A stretch of DNA of 64,000 nt from Chitinophaga polysaccharea (lineage in GTDB: Bacteria; Bacteroidota; Bacteroidia; Chitinophagales; Chitinophagaceae): contig NZ_CABFVU010000002.1 in assembly GCF_902150045.1 (NCBI RefSeq), forward strand, positions 546,001-610,000, in the 5' to 3' direction. Shown piece by piece: positions 7,009-15,414 of the stretch (within the stretch, counting starts at the first letter, position 1; every line of letters begins with the position of its first letter). The notes under the pieces were generated by a model that made no database searches, had not been told where the DNA came from, and worked only from the letters and a program-made list of their open reading frames with translations. A program made the translations under genes and the position numbers.

Positions 7009-7821
7009 TCAAAATTGTCCCCAATCAGGAATAGCATCAGCTACAGTACTATTTTTATTCTTCGTTTCTAATGTTTGAATGAATTTAACTGTTGCTGTGA
7101 TATTCGAAAAGATGAGAATGCTTTCATCATAATTTAATACAGGATTATCATGGGCAAAGCTTTTATTGTTTCGAATATCGTTAAATGCGTCCATAATCTG
7201 AAAAGAAAACTGAATGATTTTTTCGCTCATTGAAGATGACAGGAAATCTTTGGCTTTTATGGCTTTGATATATTTTCCGAATAGAGCATTGACAGTTTCC
7301 TCCTTATTAAAAATAATTTCATGGCTACTGCAAAGCTCTTTTAGGAATTTGACAAGGAAAGTGTGAAGCCTATCTAATGCAGCCTCTGGTTCATTTTTTT
7401 CAATACTTTCTCTAATAAGTCGTGCAAGTTGATGAAAGTCTTTATCATCATTGATAGCTTGTATTGCGTCAATATCTTGTATAACTTTTTCAGAAAGAAG
7501 TCGTTCTGTTACTTTGTGGAATGCCAGTTCAAGCGCGGGGTTTGATAGCCCTGAATATAGTTGATTTTGGTGTAGTTTATACTCATATAATGCTTTGAAG
7601 AGTTTACCTATGGTATATTCACTTTCTTCATTTATGAAGCCACGCAATCTTTTGGCCTTCGAACTTCCATAGGCTCTATATTTGGGATCATCAATATTTA
7701 GGCCGATTGTGGAACCTATAAATTGTTGGAAAGTTCTATCAGAAAAATTTAGAACATAACCACCACCCATGTCAAGAAAGTCTTCTACAGTTTGAGTTTC
7801 AAGGAAAGTTAGATTTGCCAT
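7009..7821 (-). CDS. Abortive-infection C-terminal domain (Abi_C, HEPN-like) protein
   Basis: The 270-aa protein ends in an Abi_C domain (about residues 175-255). It has LFGKYIKAIKAKDFLSSSMS and the signature RNNKSFAHDNPVL, in which R217 and H224 form an Rx6H HEPN-type motif. HEPN/Abi_C proteins are often ribonucleases or sensors in phage defence. The N-terminal 170 residues are helical, with no recognised domain. It sits between an unknown gene (42 bp upstream) and the HNH nuclease (20 bp downstream), so all three are probably one transcript. Activity as a ribonuclease is inferred from the motif only. Confidence 0.78.
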   Translation of the reverse strand: MANLTFLETQTVEDFLDMGGGYVLNFSDRTFQQFIGSTIGLNIDDPKYRAYGSSKAKRLRGFINEESEYTIGKLFKALYEYKLHQNQLYSGLSNPALELAFHKVTERLLSEKVIQDIDAIQAINDDKDFHQLARLIRESIEKNEPEAALDRLHTFLVKFLKELCSSHEIIFNKEETVNALFGKYIKAIKAKDFLSSSMSEKIIQFSFQIMDAFNDIRNNKSFAHDNPVLNYDESILIFSNITATVKFIQTLETKNKNSTVADAIPDWGQF

Positions 7822-7863
7822 CTTTTTTCTAGTCTTTGATATTAAATAAATAGTAATAGAAGT

Positions 7864-8409
7864 TCATATTTCTATGGATGGCATCGCAAACCCTTTCTCT
7901 ATAAACAAATCCCTTATTTCCAGAATCTCTTTTTTCCGTAATTGACCAACAGCTTTTTTCTTTTGATAAATGGCCCCGGTTCCTAAATGGAGTTTTAGAC
8001 CATTTAGGAGATTATGCGCATGGGGAGAAGAAGGGAAGGGGTCTGCATCGTATTTATGTAGTACCCAGACAATCCCCTTATGTTTAATTTGGCCTTTAAT
8101 TTCTGAAAGTGAAATATCGATTCCCTCTTTAGAACTCTCGAACGAAAATCTATTGAATTCAAAACGATAGTCTTTTAGGTCATTAAATAAAATATCAAAA
8201 TTTGGCTCAATTGAATACATGTCTAACGGATGCTCAAATTCAGGATGGTCTGATAATAGAATACAAATTGCATTGCTAATATCGTTTAGGCTTATTCTCT
8301 CACCGTTTCGATAACGAATTAGTTCCGTTTGTAGTTTACTTAATAGCTGTTCCCATATTAACAAGTCATCTCCGTGTCGTGGGTTTAGAGGGCATTCCTT
8401 AATTCGCAT
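7864..8409 (-). CDS. Unknown protein, first gene of the putative defence operon
   Basis: The 181-aa product has a helical N-terminal half (LLIWEQLLSKLQTELIRYRN, 'ISLNDISNAICILLSD') and a beta-rich C-terminal half. The C-terminal half carries GIVWVLHKYDADPFPSSPHA, 'HNLLNGLKLHLGTGAIYQKKK' and 'KKEILEIRDLFIEKG'. The H-x-H with nearby acidic residues could bind a metal, but I do not recognise a family. It heads the operon with Abi_C and HNH genes, so a sensor, toxin or antitoxin role is possible and undecided. A -7 box (8454-8461) lies upstream. Confidence 0.6.
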   Translation of the reverse strand: MRIKECPLNPRHGDDLLIWEQLLSKLQTELIRYRNGERISLNDISNAICILLSDHPEFEHPLDMYSIEPNFDILFNDLKDYRFEFNRFSFESSKEGIDISLSEIKGQIKHKGIVWVLHKYDADPFPSSPHAHNLLNGLKLHLGTGAIYQKKKAVGQLRKKEILEIRDLFIEKGFAMPSIEI

Positions 8410-8453
8410 TCTTTGTTAAGTTATAGGTTTTATGAATTGGGGAATCAATTAGT

Positions 8454-8461
8454 CAAATTTA
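8454..8461 (-). promoter_or_regulatory. -7 box of the unknown/Abi_C/HNH operon
   Basis: On the minus strand the bases read TAAATTTG, a full match to TAnnTTTG, 45 bp before the start at 8409. No clear TTTG -33 box is found at the expected distance. Confidence 0.4.
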
Positions 8462-8543
8462 GGGGAATTATTAAGTTATGTTCTCGGGTATAAATAGCTA
8501 TAATTAATTTTCTGACCACCAAACCGACCACCATACCCAAACG

Positions 8544-8586
8544 AAAAAGCCGCAAACACTTTACTGTAAAGTGTTTACGGCTTTTT
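8544..8586. terminator. Bidirectional intrinsic terminator next to the tRNA
   Basis: AAAAAGCCG-AAACACTTTA pairs with TAAAGTGTTT-CGGCTTTTT around a CTG loop, with one mismatch. The stem has an A run before it and a T run after it, so it can terminate both strands. It lies 6 bp beyond the 3' end of the tRNA gene and would terminate the tRNA transcript. Confidence 0.85.
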
Positions 8587-8591
8587 ATCTG

Positions 8592-8665
8592 TAGCGAGAT
8601 CGGGAGTTGAACCCGAGACCTTTGGGTTATGAATCCAACGCTCTAACCACCTGAGCTACCTCGCC
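8592..8665 (-). tRNA. tRNA-Met (anticodon CAT)
   Basis: The minus strand folds into a 74-nt cloverleaf: acceptor GGCGAGG with TCTCGCT (G-U at both ends), D-arm GCTC/GAGC, anticodon arm TTGGA-TTCATAA-CCCAA (with an A-C at the inner pair), and T-arm TCGGG-TTCAACT-CCCGA. The loop places CAT at 34-36 after T33. CCA is not encoded. The CAT anticodon fits elongator Met or, less likely, lysidine-modified Ile2. The initiator is unlikely, since the anticodon stem lacks the three G-C pairs. It marks the border between the accessory island and the core genes. Confidence 0.93.
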
Positions 8666-8789
8666 TTATTCTCCGTTTGCATCGCTGTAACCACTATCAG
8701 TAGCGACTGTTGCGCCAAAACGGGAGTGCAAAGATAACGGCTTAAAAATGAAAATTCAAAATGAATCGAACGTTTTTTGCAATTTTTTT

Positions 8790-11324
8790 TTAAACAGTAC
8801 CGCCCGGAGCCGGCTTATCCCATTTTTTTAATATAGACTCATCTACAGAACGGATATGTAAATCCCGCTGTGGATAAGGGATTTCAATACCTGCCTGGTT
8901 AAGGGCTGTATAAATAAAAGACATTACCTCGTTTTGAAGCCTCCCCGCATTATCGAGGTCGCCTACCCAGAAGTATACCTTGAAATTCACCGCGTTATCT
9001 CCGAAGTCGGTCAGTTGTATAAAGGGCGCCGGAACAGTGAGTACATCCTTACGATCGGTAAAGGCAGAGCTGATAATTTGGGTGACCTGGTCAATATTGC
9101 TGCCATAATTAACACCAATCGCTAATGTTATCCGTTTATTCCGGTTAGTCCTGGTCCAGTTGATCAGTTGTTGGGAGATGAGGTCGCCATTGGGAACAAT
9201 CACTTCGGAGCCATCATAAGCGCTGATCTTACTGGAACGGATCCCTATTTCTTTTACAACGCCTGAACGGGGACCCAGTTCTATCACGTCACCTACTTCT
9301 ATTGGTTTTTCAAAAGCGAGAATAATACCGGATACCAGGTTGTTCACTATGTTCTGCAAACCAAAACCAATGCCCACACCAAGGGCGCCGATCACGATGG
9401 TGATCTTGTCCATCGGGATCCCGGAGGCGGCAAATGCCAGCAGCACGCCCCCGGCTAATACAGCCAGGCGGAGCAGCAACAGGGCGGAACCGAATTTTGT
9501 TTTCTTGTTCGGACCGGCGCTCTGTCCTGTGTTGCCAAACATATAGGCAATTAGCTGGGATGCCACAGTAGCCACCCATATCACCAGTATAAAAATAATG
9601 ATGCTGCTGAAAGTAAAATCTGAATTGCCTAGCTTATGCCGGGAAGAAAGAACGTCTTCAATTACTTCGTATATGATATCATACAAATAAACACTGCGCG
9701 ATATAATTACCAGCCAGCCAACAAAGGCCAGGATGGTCAGGAATGTTTTCAGCTTTTTCTGCACCTCCTGGTAGTCCATAAAGGAAATGAAAGTACTGGA
9801 ATCTTTATTGGCCTCTACCTGCAGGTATACGGCTTCCATCAGTATTTTCACGAGTATAAATAAGCTCAGGGCCATTACTGTGCTCACCACTGCTGTAGAC
9901 CCCATTATTTTTGCTGTGCCTACCCTCGCTAAAATAACCATGATCAGGGAAAAGGCACTGGTAAGCATGAACAGCATCAATACCGGCCGGGTAAATTTCG
10001 GTTGTGCAAAGGTGGTGAGCAACGACTCCTTCAGCAGCCGGTTCCCCAGCAGTAACGAAAGAACAGCGCCGATCAGTAATCCCCATTGTTCTGCATAGGT
10101 GATTTCAATCAGCAGGTTATTTAAACTGTAAATGAATAATAGCCCCATCAGTAATAGCCAGCTTTTGAATAATGTTTTAGGGAGATGTGTGCGGAAGATA
10201 AAACTCAGTGCTATCACATTTAAGCCCCAGGTGATCTCTGTAAAAAGAATGGGATAACGTACGGATAGTACTGACGACAATGTAGCAATCAACACAATGG
10301 TACATGCCACCGGGTAGCGGTACAGGTACCGCGCATGCTGCAGGATGGTTTCCCCTTCCTGCTCTGTATGATTATGCCGTATGCGTTTAATATTATTGTA
10401 TACCCACCAGGAAAATAATACTGCCAGTAACAGCCACACAAAAAAAACAGGCCATTGTATAGAAAAGAAAATGCCCAGTACCTTGGTGCTTTTATGCAGT
10501 GAGTTTTTCAGCACCGGGAAAAATTCAAGCGGATTGATACTATCGCGGTGAGGCTTCCACAAATACCTGTAGTCCCGTACAAACATGTTGGAGGCAAATT
10601 GCTGCAGGCGGTAGTCCATATCCTCATAAAGGTTGGAGGCCTCAATATACCGGTTAGCCACCTGGTTTTGCAGCAGCCCTATCTTAATCAAACTGGCCTT
10701 GTTGGCACTGTCTACCGAACGGAATTTAAGCACCAGGTTGGTCACCTGCCCAAGGTAAAATCCATACAGGTCATCTTCAGACGGGATGTTCCGCATAGCC
10801 GTATCTCCCCGGATCAGCCGTATGGTGTCATTGATGTTTACCAGCTTCTCATAATAGGAAAAAAGTGCGCCTTGCCAGGAGGTGAGCTTTCGCTGCAGCT
10901 GCTCCAGCATTACCTTGTTGGTATATATATCGTTGATGTTGGGTGTACGGCCCAAACTGGCAATATTATACCTGATCAGCGCAAGGGAAGTGTCTGTCAG
11001 CGGCAGGCCGGCAACGATCCGTGAGGTGTCGAACCCGCGGCGCAGGGAGCTCATAAGATCGTTCAGCGTAAGGGTGTAACCCTCAATACGGTTGATCAGG
11101 ATCGACACGGAAGTATCCGACTTTCTTACCCTGTTCGTGTCTTTCGATAATGCCTGGATATTTTTGCTGATAGTAGCGCTGTCTACGGCTATCAGGTGAA
11201 TAGTATCACTTTTCGGTTTACGTTTCCGGCCCTGCGCATCAGCATTATAACTTCCGGTGGTCAGCACCGTTAATAGCAGCATTTGCAAAAAACATGTATA
11301 ATTAATGTGTATCCTGGTCAGCAT
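8790..11324 (-). CDS. Large MscS-family mechanosensitive ion channel
   Basis: From the ATG at 11324 the protein is 844 aa and starts with a signal peptide (MLLLTVLTTGSYNADAQG). An ATG at 11363 would add 13 residues and is an alternative. A periplasmic helical part of about 280 residues follows, then about ten membrane segments. The C-terminal MscS core has the pore helix with GALGVGIGFGLQNIVNNLVS and the beta domain 'ILAFEKPIEVGDVIELG...VVKEIGIRSSKISAYDGSEVIVPNGDLIS'. It belongs to the large MscK/YjeP-like group that releases solutes on hypo-osmotic shock. It is transcribed away from glpD and is not in an operon. Confidence 0.9.
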   Translation of the reverse strand: MLTRIHINYTCFLQMLLLTVLTTGSYNADAQGRKRKPKSDTIHLIAVDSATISKNIQALSKDTNRVRKSDTSVSILINRIEGYTLTLNDLMSSLRRGFDTSRIVAGLPLTDTSLALIRYNIASLGRTPNINDIYTNKVMLEQLQRKLTSWQGALFSYYEKLVNINDTIRLIRGDTAMRNIPSEDDLYGFYLGQVTNLVLKFRSVDSANKASLIKIGLLQNQVANRYIEASNLYEDMDYRLQQFASNMFVRDYRYLWKPHRDSINPLEFFPVLKNSLHKSTKVLGIFFSIQWPVFFVWLLLAVLFSWWVYNNIKRIRHNHTEQEGETILQHARYLYRYPVACTIVLIATLSSVLSVRYPILFTEITWGLNVIALSFIFRTHLPKTLFKSWLLLMGLLFIYSLNNLLIEITYAEQWGLLIGAVLSLLLGNRLLKESLLTTFAQPKFTRPVLMLFMLTSAFSLIMVILARVGTAKIMGSTAVVSTVMALSLFILVKILMEAVYLQVEANKDSSTFISFMDYQEVQKKLKTFLTILAFVGWLVIISRSVYLYDIIYEVIEDVLSSRHKLGNSDFTFSSIIIFILVIWVATVASQLIAYMFGNTGQSAGPNKKTKFGSALLLLRLAVLAGGVLLAFAASGIPMDKITIVIGALGVGIGFGLQNIVNNLVSGIILAFEKPIEVGDVIELGPRSGVVKEIGIRSSKISAYDGSEVIVPNGDLISQQLINWTRTNRNKRITLAIGVNYGSNIDQVTQIISSAFTDRKDVLTVPAPFIQLTDFGDNAVNFKVYFWVGDLDNAGRLQNEVMSFIYTALNQAGIEIPYPQRDLHIRSVDESILKKWDKPAPGGTV

Positions 11325-11505
11325 ACGAATCTGTAAAATTGAATAATCTCTATGGAGGAACATTTTTAATGCCTAAATGTTCCTGAATTTAAAACTTTTA
11401 ACCCTCCCGGTCGTTAAGTTTTCTGGAACCAGGTTGCTTTATTTGTCGGGTACCGGAATCCGCAGTATTTTGTATATGATTGGCAAGTCCAATGAAAACT
11501 GGCTT

Positions 11506-13074
11506 ATGAACAGAGAAACGCTCGTTGCCTCATTAAGAAAAGACCTGAGCCCCTGGGATATTATAGTGATCGGAGGAGGGGCTACCGGCCTCGGCGCAGC
11601 CCTGGAAGCGGTAACAAGAGGTTACAGAACCCTGCTGCTGGAGCAGGTGGATTTTGCAAAATCCACTTCCAGTAAAAGCACAAAGCTGGTACATGGAGGC
11701 GTACGTTACCTCGCGCAGGGCGATGTGTCGCTGGTGAGGGAAGCCAGCGTGGAAAGGGGATTGCTGGCTGCCAATGCGCCTCACCTGGTACGTAACCTGG
11801 CTTTTGTTATTCCTACTTTTAATTTCTGGGAGAACCTGAAGTACACTATCGGCCTCAAAATGTACGATTGGCTGGCCGGGCGACTCAGCCTTGGCAAATC
11901 AGTACATATTTCCCGGACAGCCACACTGGAGCGCCTTTCTACGCTTAAACAGGATAAACTCGCCGGAGGTGTGCTGTATCACGACGGGCAGTTTGATGAT
12001 GCACGACTGGCCATTAACCTGGCCCAATCCATTTCAGATAATGGAGGCACTGTGTTGAACTATATGAAGGTAACCGGTTTGCGGAAAGATGAGCTGGGAA
12101 ATGTCAGTGGACTAACGGTGAAGGATACCCTGGATGGAGGAGAGGAAATTTATCTCAATACCCGCGCAGTGATCAACGCTACGGGCGTGTTTGCTGATGA
12201 TGTGCTGGAAATGGATAACCCCGCCGCACCTAAATCCATTGCTGCCAGCCAGGGAGTGCACCTGGTGCTCGACAGCGATTTCCTGCCCGGGCATAATGCC
12301 CTGATGATCCCGTCTACCAGCGATGGGAGGGTGCTGTTTATTGTGCCCTGGCACAACAAAGTGGTGATGGGCACTACCGATACTCCCATCAATCACATCA
12401 GCCTGGAGCCCCGGGCCCTGGAAGAGGAAATTGCTTTTATCCTCCGCACCGCAGGTCAGTATTTATCAAGGGCGCCGCAACGTTCCGATGTCCGCAGTGT
12501 TTGGGCCGGGCTTCGTCCGCTGGCTGCCGCTAAGGCGGAGGGACATAAAACAAAAGAGATCTCCCGCAGTCATAAGATCATCGTTTCAAAATCAAATCTT
12601 GTTACCATTATCGGCGGTAAATGGACCACCTATCGCCGGATGGCAGAAGATGTTATACAAAAGCTGGAAGAGGTACTGAAATGGAAGGCTACTGTTTCCG
12701 CTACCCATCACCTGAAAATCCATGGTGCGTCTGATAATGTTAACTGGGAAGATCCCTGGTATTTTTATGGCAGCGATGTGCTGCACCTGCACCAGATGGT
12801 GGCGCGACAGCCCGATTTGCAGGAAGAGCTGAGCCGTGATTATCACATTATTAAAGCGCAGGTGGTATGGGCGGTGAAAGAAGAAATGGCCCGCAATATT
12901 GAAGATTTTCTGGCCCGACGCACTCGACTGCTTTTCCTGGATGCCAGGGAAGCCCTGCGTATAGCCCCTGCCGTAGCCAGGATCATGGCGGAAGTATTAC
13001 ATAAAGACGAACATTGGGTGGCCACGCAGATCAGCAGCTTTGCAGAGGAAGCGAATGGTTATCTGTTAAAATAA
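11506..13074 (+). CDS. glpD: Aerobic glycerol-3-phosphate dehydrogenase (FAD)
   Basis: The enzyme oxidises sn-glycerol 3-phosphate to dihydroxyacetone phosphate at the membrane and passes electrons to quinone. The FAD-binding GxGxxG appears as IIVIGGGATGLGAALEAVTR near the N-terminus, followed by the family motif 'STSSKSTKLVHGGVRYLAQGD' and, further on, 'TIIGGKWTTYRRMAED'. I chose the ATG at 11506 (MNRETLVASLRKDL, 522 aa), because the open frame back to 11377 adds residues with no family match. A region resembling a TTTG/TATTTTG promoter lies at 11440-11475. No glpF or glpK is adjacent. Confidence 0.92.
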   Translation: MNRETLVASLRKDLSPWDIIVIGGGATGLGAALEAVTRGYRTLLLEQVDFAKSTSSKSTKLVHGGVRYLAQGDVSLVREASVERGLLAANAPHLVRNLAFVIPTFNFWENLKYTIGLKMYDWLAGRLSLGKSVHISRTATLERLSTLKQDKLAGGVLYHDGQFDDARLAINLAQSISDNGGTVLNYMKVTGLRKDELGNVSGLTVKDTLDGGEEIYLNTRAVINATGVFADDVLEMDNPAAPKSIAASQGVHLVLDSDFLPGHNALMIPSTSDGRVLFIVPWHNKVVMGTTDTPINHISLEPRALEEEIAFILRTAGQYLSRAPQRSDVRSVWAGLRPLAAAKAEGHKTKEISRSHKIIVSKSNLVTIIGGKWTTYRRMAEDVIQKLEEVLKWKATVSATHHLKIHGASDNVNWEDPWYFYGSDVLHLHQMVARQPDLQEELSRDYHIIKAQVVWAVKEEMARNIEDFLARRTRLLFLDAREALRIAPAVARIMAEVLHKDEHWVATQISSFAEEANGYLLK

Positions 13075-13119
13075 TTTTCCGGAAGATGGAAACCGGCCTG
13101 GTCTTCATCTTCCGGAAAA
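13075..13119. terminator. Bidirectional terminator between glpD and the nitroreductase
   Basis: TTTTCCGGAAGATG (13075-13088) and CATCTTCCGGAAAA (13106-13119) pair perfectly over 14 bp. The hairpin exactly fills the gap between the two convergent stop codons, with T runs on each side. Confidence 0.88.
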
Positions 13120-13710
13120 TCACATCCACTTAAACTTCTGATCAAAAGGTTTCAATCTTCTTCCGGGTTGGGCAGGTTCATCTGTATAACCCATATAAAA
13201 GAAGCCCAGTACAAGGTCTTCTTCTCTCAAACCAAAATAATCCTGCATGGCCGGATGGTAGGTCATACCGCCGGAACCCCAATAAGCGGCAATGCCCAGA
13301 GCGGTAGCGCCGAGCCATATATTTTCCACAGCGCATGATACTGCGGCAATTTCTTCCAGCACAGGTATCTTCGGATTGTTGCCCCGTTTCATACAAATGG
13401 CCAGCACATGCGATGCCAGGTTGCCCTGTGTTTTCAGTTTATCATAGTTACCCAGAATGTATTTGTCGGCAGGGGTAAATTGCTTATACATCTCCGCATG
13501 ATCATTACAAAACTGTGCTACTTTATCCCCGCTGTACACCACGAAATACCAGGGCTCTGTATACCCGTGTGTAGGGGCCCAGTCGGCAAGCTGCAGCAAC
13601 TGCTGCACAGTTTCATCCGCAATCTTCCGGCCGTTCATACTGGTGGGTTTCACTGTACGGCGTGCCGTAATCACCTGTTCCACAGTAGTGGGTGTTGTTG
13701 TTATATCCAT
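13120..13710 (-). CDS. Nitroreductase-family FMN oxidoreductase
   Basis: The 196-aa protein fits the single-domain nitroreductase family close to YdjA: the FMN-contacting start 'VITARRTVKPTSMNGRKI', the APTHGYTEPWYFVV segment, and 'LGIAAYWGSGGMTYHPA' in the second half with LGFFYMGYTDEPAQPGRR at the end. Such enzymes use NAD(P)H to reduce nitro groups or enones; the physiological substrate is unknown. It is the last gene of a four-gene reverse-strand operon with 12-20 bp gaps (unknown, rdgB, thioesterase, nitroreductase). Confidence 0.87.
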   Translation of the reverse strand: MDITTTPTTVEQVITARRTVKPTSMNGRKIADETVQQLLQLADWAPTHGYTEPWYFVVYSGDKVAQFCNDHAEMYKQFTPADKYILGNYDKLKTQGNLASHVLAICMKRGNNPKIPVLEEIAAVSCAVENIWLGATALGIAAYWGSGGMTYHPAMQDYFGLREEDLVLGFFYMGYTDEPAQPGRRLKPFDQKFKWM

Positions 13711-13722
13711 GATCTGTTGTTT

Positions 13723-14163
13723 TTATTTTCCCGTTTCCAGGCGTGCTTTCGTATCCGCCGGCAGTTTCACTATTTTGTGTGTTTTGTAATCAAAACATAT
13801 CATGCCGGTTTTAGCTTCCGCGATCGTAATCGTTTGTCCGTTACGGTTAGCAGTGATAAGATAAAATAATTCAAAGCCCAGGGCGTTAAATTCACCCGCT
13901 GCAACAGCTATTTCAAATATATCTCCATAAAAACCTTCGCCTTTATAAGCAATTGCTACATCAGCCATGATAAAACCGCTGCCGGTTTCGTGATCCAGCT
14001 CTTTATAGCCGAGAGCGCCGAGGAACCGGATCCGGGCTTCATGTATAATAGAAAGGATAGCGTCATTGCCTACGTGGTTGCCATAATTAATATCCTGGAT
14101 CCGTACGGGCATTTGAAAACTGAATGGAAATGCTGCCGGTAAATCTATCTTGATCCTTGCCAT
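13723..14163 (-). CDS. Hotdog-fold acyl-CoA thioesterase (YbgC/4HBT-like)
   Basis: The 146-aa protein has the hotdog pattern of the 4-hydroxybenzoyl-CoA thioesterase group: a catalytic-type segment VRIQDINYGNHVGNDAILSI (D in place at the QDxNxxxHV position), then 'ARIRFLGALGYKE', and strands 'GFIMADVAIAYKGEGFYGDIFEI' and 'KTGMICFDYKTHKIVKLP'. The likely reaction is hydrolysis of an acyl-CoA; the chain specificity cannot be read from the sequence. It lies 20 bp downstream of rdgB and 12 bp upstream of the nitroreductase gene. Confidence 0.85.
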   Translation of the reverse strand: MARIKIDLPAAFPFSFQMPVRIQDINYGNHVGNDAILSIIHEARIRFLGALGYKELDHETGSGFIMADVAIAYKGEGFYGDIFEIAVAAGEFNALGFELFYLITANRNGQTITIAEAKTGMICFDYKTHKIVKLPADTKARLETGK

Positions 14164-14183
14164 TGTTATTTTTTAGAGAGATG

Positions 14184-14768
14184 TTAAACGTTTGTTGTTT
14201 GTTTAAGGAAAGCCACAAATTTTTCGAAGGCCCTTGCCCGGTGACTATACCTGTTCTTTTCGGAAAGATCCATTTCCGCGAAGGCGCGTGTTTCTCCTTC
14301 GGGGATAAAGATGGGGTCATACCCAAATCCCTTTTCTCCTTTAACGGCCGTGGTGATATGGCCTTTGCTCACGCCCTCAAACTGGTACTCCTTTCCATCC
14401 AGTATCAGGGAAATAACGGTACGGAACTGTGCGGTGCGGTTTGTTTCCCCTTCCAGTTCGCGTAATACCTTCGCGATATTGTCGGCGGCCTCTTTCTGTT
14501 CCCCCGCGTAGCGGGCAGACAGTACACCCGGTGCTCCGTTGAGGGCGGCTATTTCGAGGCCGGTATCTTCCGCGAAACAGTTTTCCCCGGTCATCCGGTG
14601 AATGGTAACAGACTTTTCTGTGGCATTGGCTTCCAGTGTATCGTGTGGCTCGGGGATATCTATATCGATGCCGGCTTCCAGGAGGGTAATGATCTCGAAC
14701 TGATCTCCCAGTAACGACCGGAACTCTTTTACTTTATTCTGGTTATTGGTAGCGAATATCAACTTCAT
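14184..14768 (-). CDS. rdgB: Non-canonical purine NTP pyrophosphatase (RdgB/HAM1)
   Basis: The enzyme hydrolyses dITP, ITP and XTP to the monophosphates and so keeps deaminated purines out of nucleic acids. Seen motifs are the N-terminal nucleotide-binding MKLIFATNNQNKVKEFRSLL, 'CFAEDTGLEIAALNGAPGVLSARYAGE', and 'GFGYDPIFIPEGETRAFAEM' with the closing SHRARAFEKFVAFL. The ATG at 14768 gives 194 aa and begins exactly at the conserved core; the frame extends 17 codons further upstream with no homology. The upstream unknown gene ends 17 bp before it. Confidence 0.93.
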   Translation of the reverse strand: MKLIFATNNQNKVKEFRSLLGDQFEIITLLEAGIDIDIPEPHDTLEANATEKSVTIHRMTGENCFAEDTGLEIAALNGAPGVLSARYAGEQKEAADNIAKVLRELEGETNRTAQFRTVISLILDGKEYQFEGVSKGHITTAVKGEKGFGYDPIFIPEGETRAFAEMDLSEKNRYSHRARAFEKFVAFLKQTTNV

Positions 14769-14785
14769 ATAATTCGAAAAGAAAT

Positions 14786-15283
14786 TTAGATGCCTAATAA
14801 TTGTTTTAATCCGGCCCATAGCCTGGCTTTCAATATTTTATCACTGCCTATCAGCGATAATTCGTCGGAAAACAGTAAGGTGGTACCATTTACCGTTACC
14901 AGCTGGTAGGAGGGAATATCATTTAATCCAAGCTGCTCCGGTGCAATCCCAAATATAACGCTTCGTTCTATCTTCACGGCAGCCTGCCAGTCAGCAAAGG
15001 TAAGAGAAGGGTAGTGGATCATGTTAATAAGTGATACATCCTGCATGCCCAGTTTACAGGCATTTAATATATTAGTGAGGAGGTTGAATAATTCCTCGTT
15101 TAAGTATGCTTCATTTCCATTTTGTATGAAGAGCGCAATGTTTTTTTGATTTTCTCCTAAATATTTGACTTTGGGCGCCACTTTTTCCGCGACTGCAGCT
15201 GGCGTGCTTTTCCCGGGAATGATTGGCTGGGTAAAGATTTTAGCCAGGAAGTACGGATCAAGTTGGGTTTGCTCAAGCGACAT
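14786..15283 (-). CDS. Conserved-looking hypothetical protein upstream of rdgB
   Basis: The 165-aa protein begins MSLEQTQLDPYFLAKIFTQP, continues with a beta-alpha pattern ('NIALFIQNGNEAYLNEELFNLLTNILNAC') and ends with a leucine-rich helix ('SDKILKARLWAGLKQLLGI'). The pattern recalls small clamp-loader accessory subunits, but no motif proves this and I leave the function open. It is the first gene of the operon with rdgB. Upstream is a 130-bp gap shared with ilvE, divergently transcribed. Confidence 0.6.
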   Translation of the reverse strand: MSLEQTQLDPYFLAKIFTQPIIPGKSTPAAVAEKVAPKVKYLGENQKNIALFIQNGNEAYLNEELFNLLTNILNACKLGMQDVSLINMIHYPSLTFADWQAAVKIERSVIFGIAPEQLGLNDIPSYQLVTVNGTTLLFSDELSLIGSDKILKARLWAGLKQLLGI

Positions 15284-15414
15284 GTTTATTATCGTTTATT
15301 TTAATATGAAAAGCCCCTCTGGGGAAAAATCAGTTTATTTGCACTGCCGGTTCCGTAATGGGCCGGTGGCACAGCGATTAAAATGTAAAAATATCGAGAT
15401 AAAATTGATTAACC

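Noticed and set aside
15361..15411. tRNA-like sequence before ilvE (GGGCCGGTGGCACAGCGATT)
   Set aside because: It resembles the start of a tRNA, but no D, anticodon and T arms can be formed.
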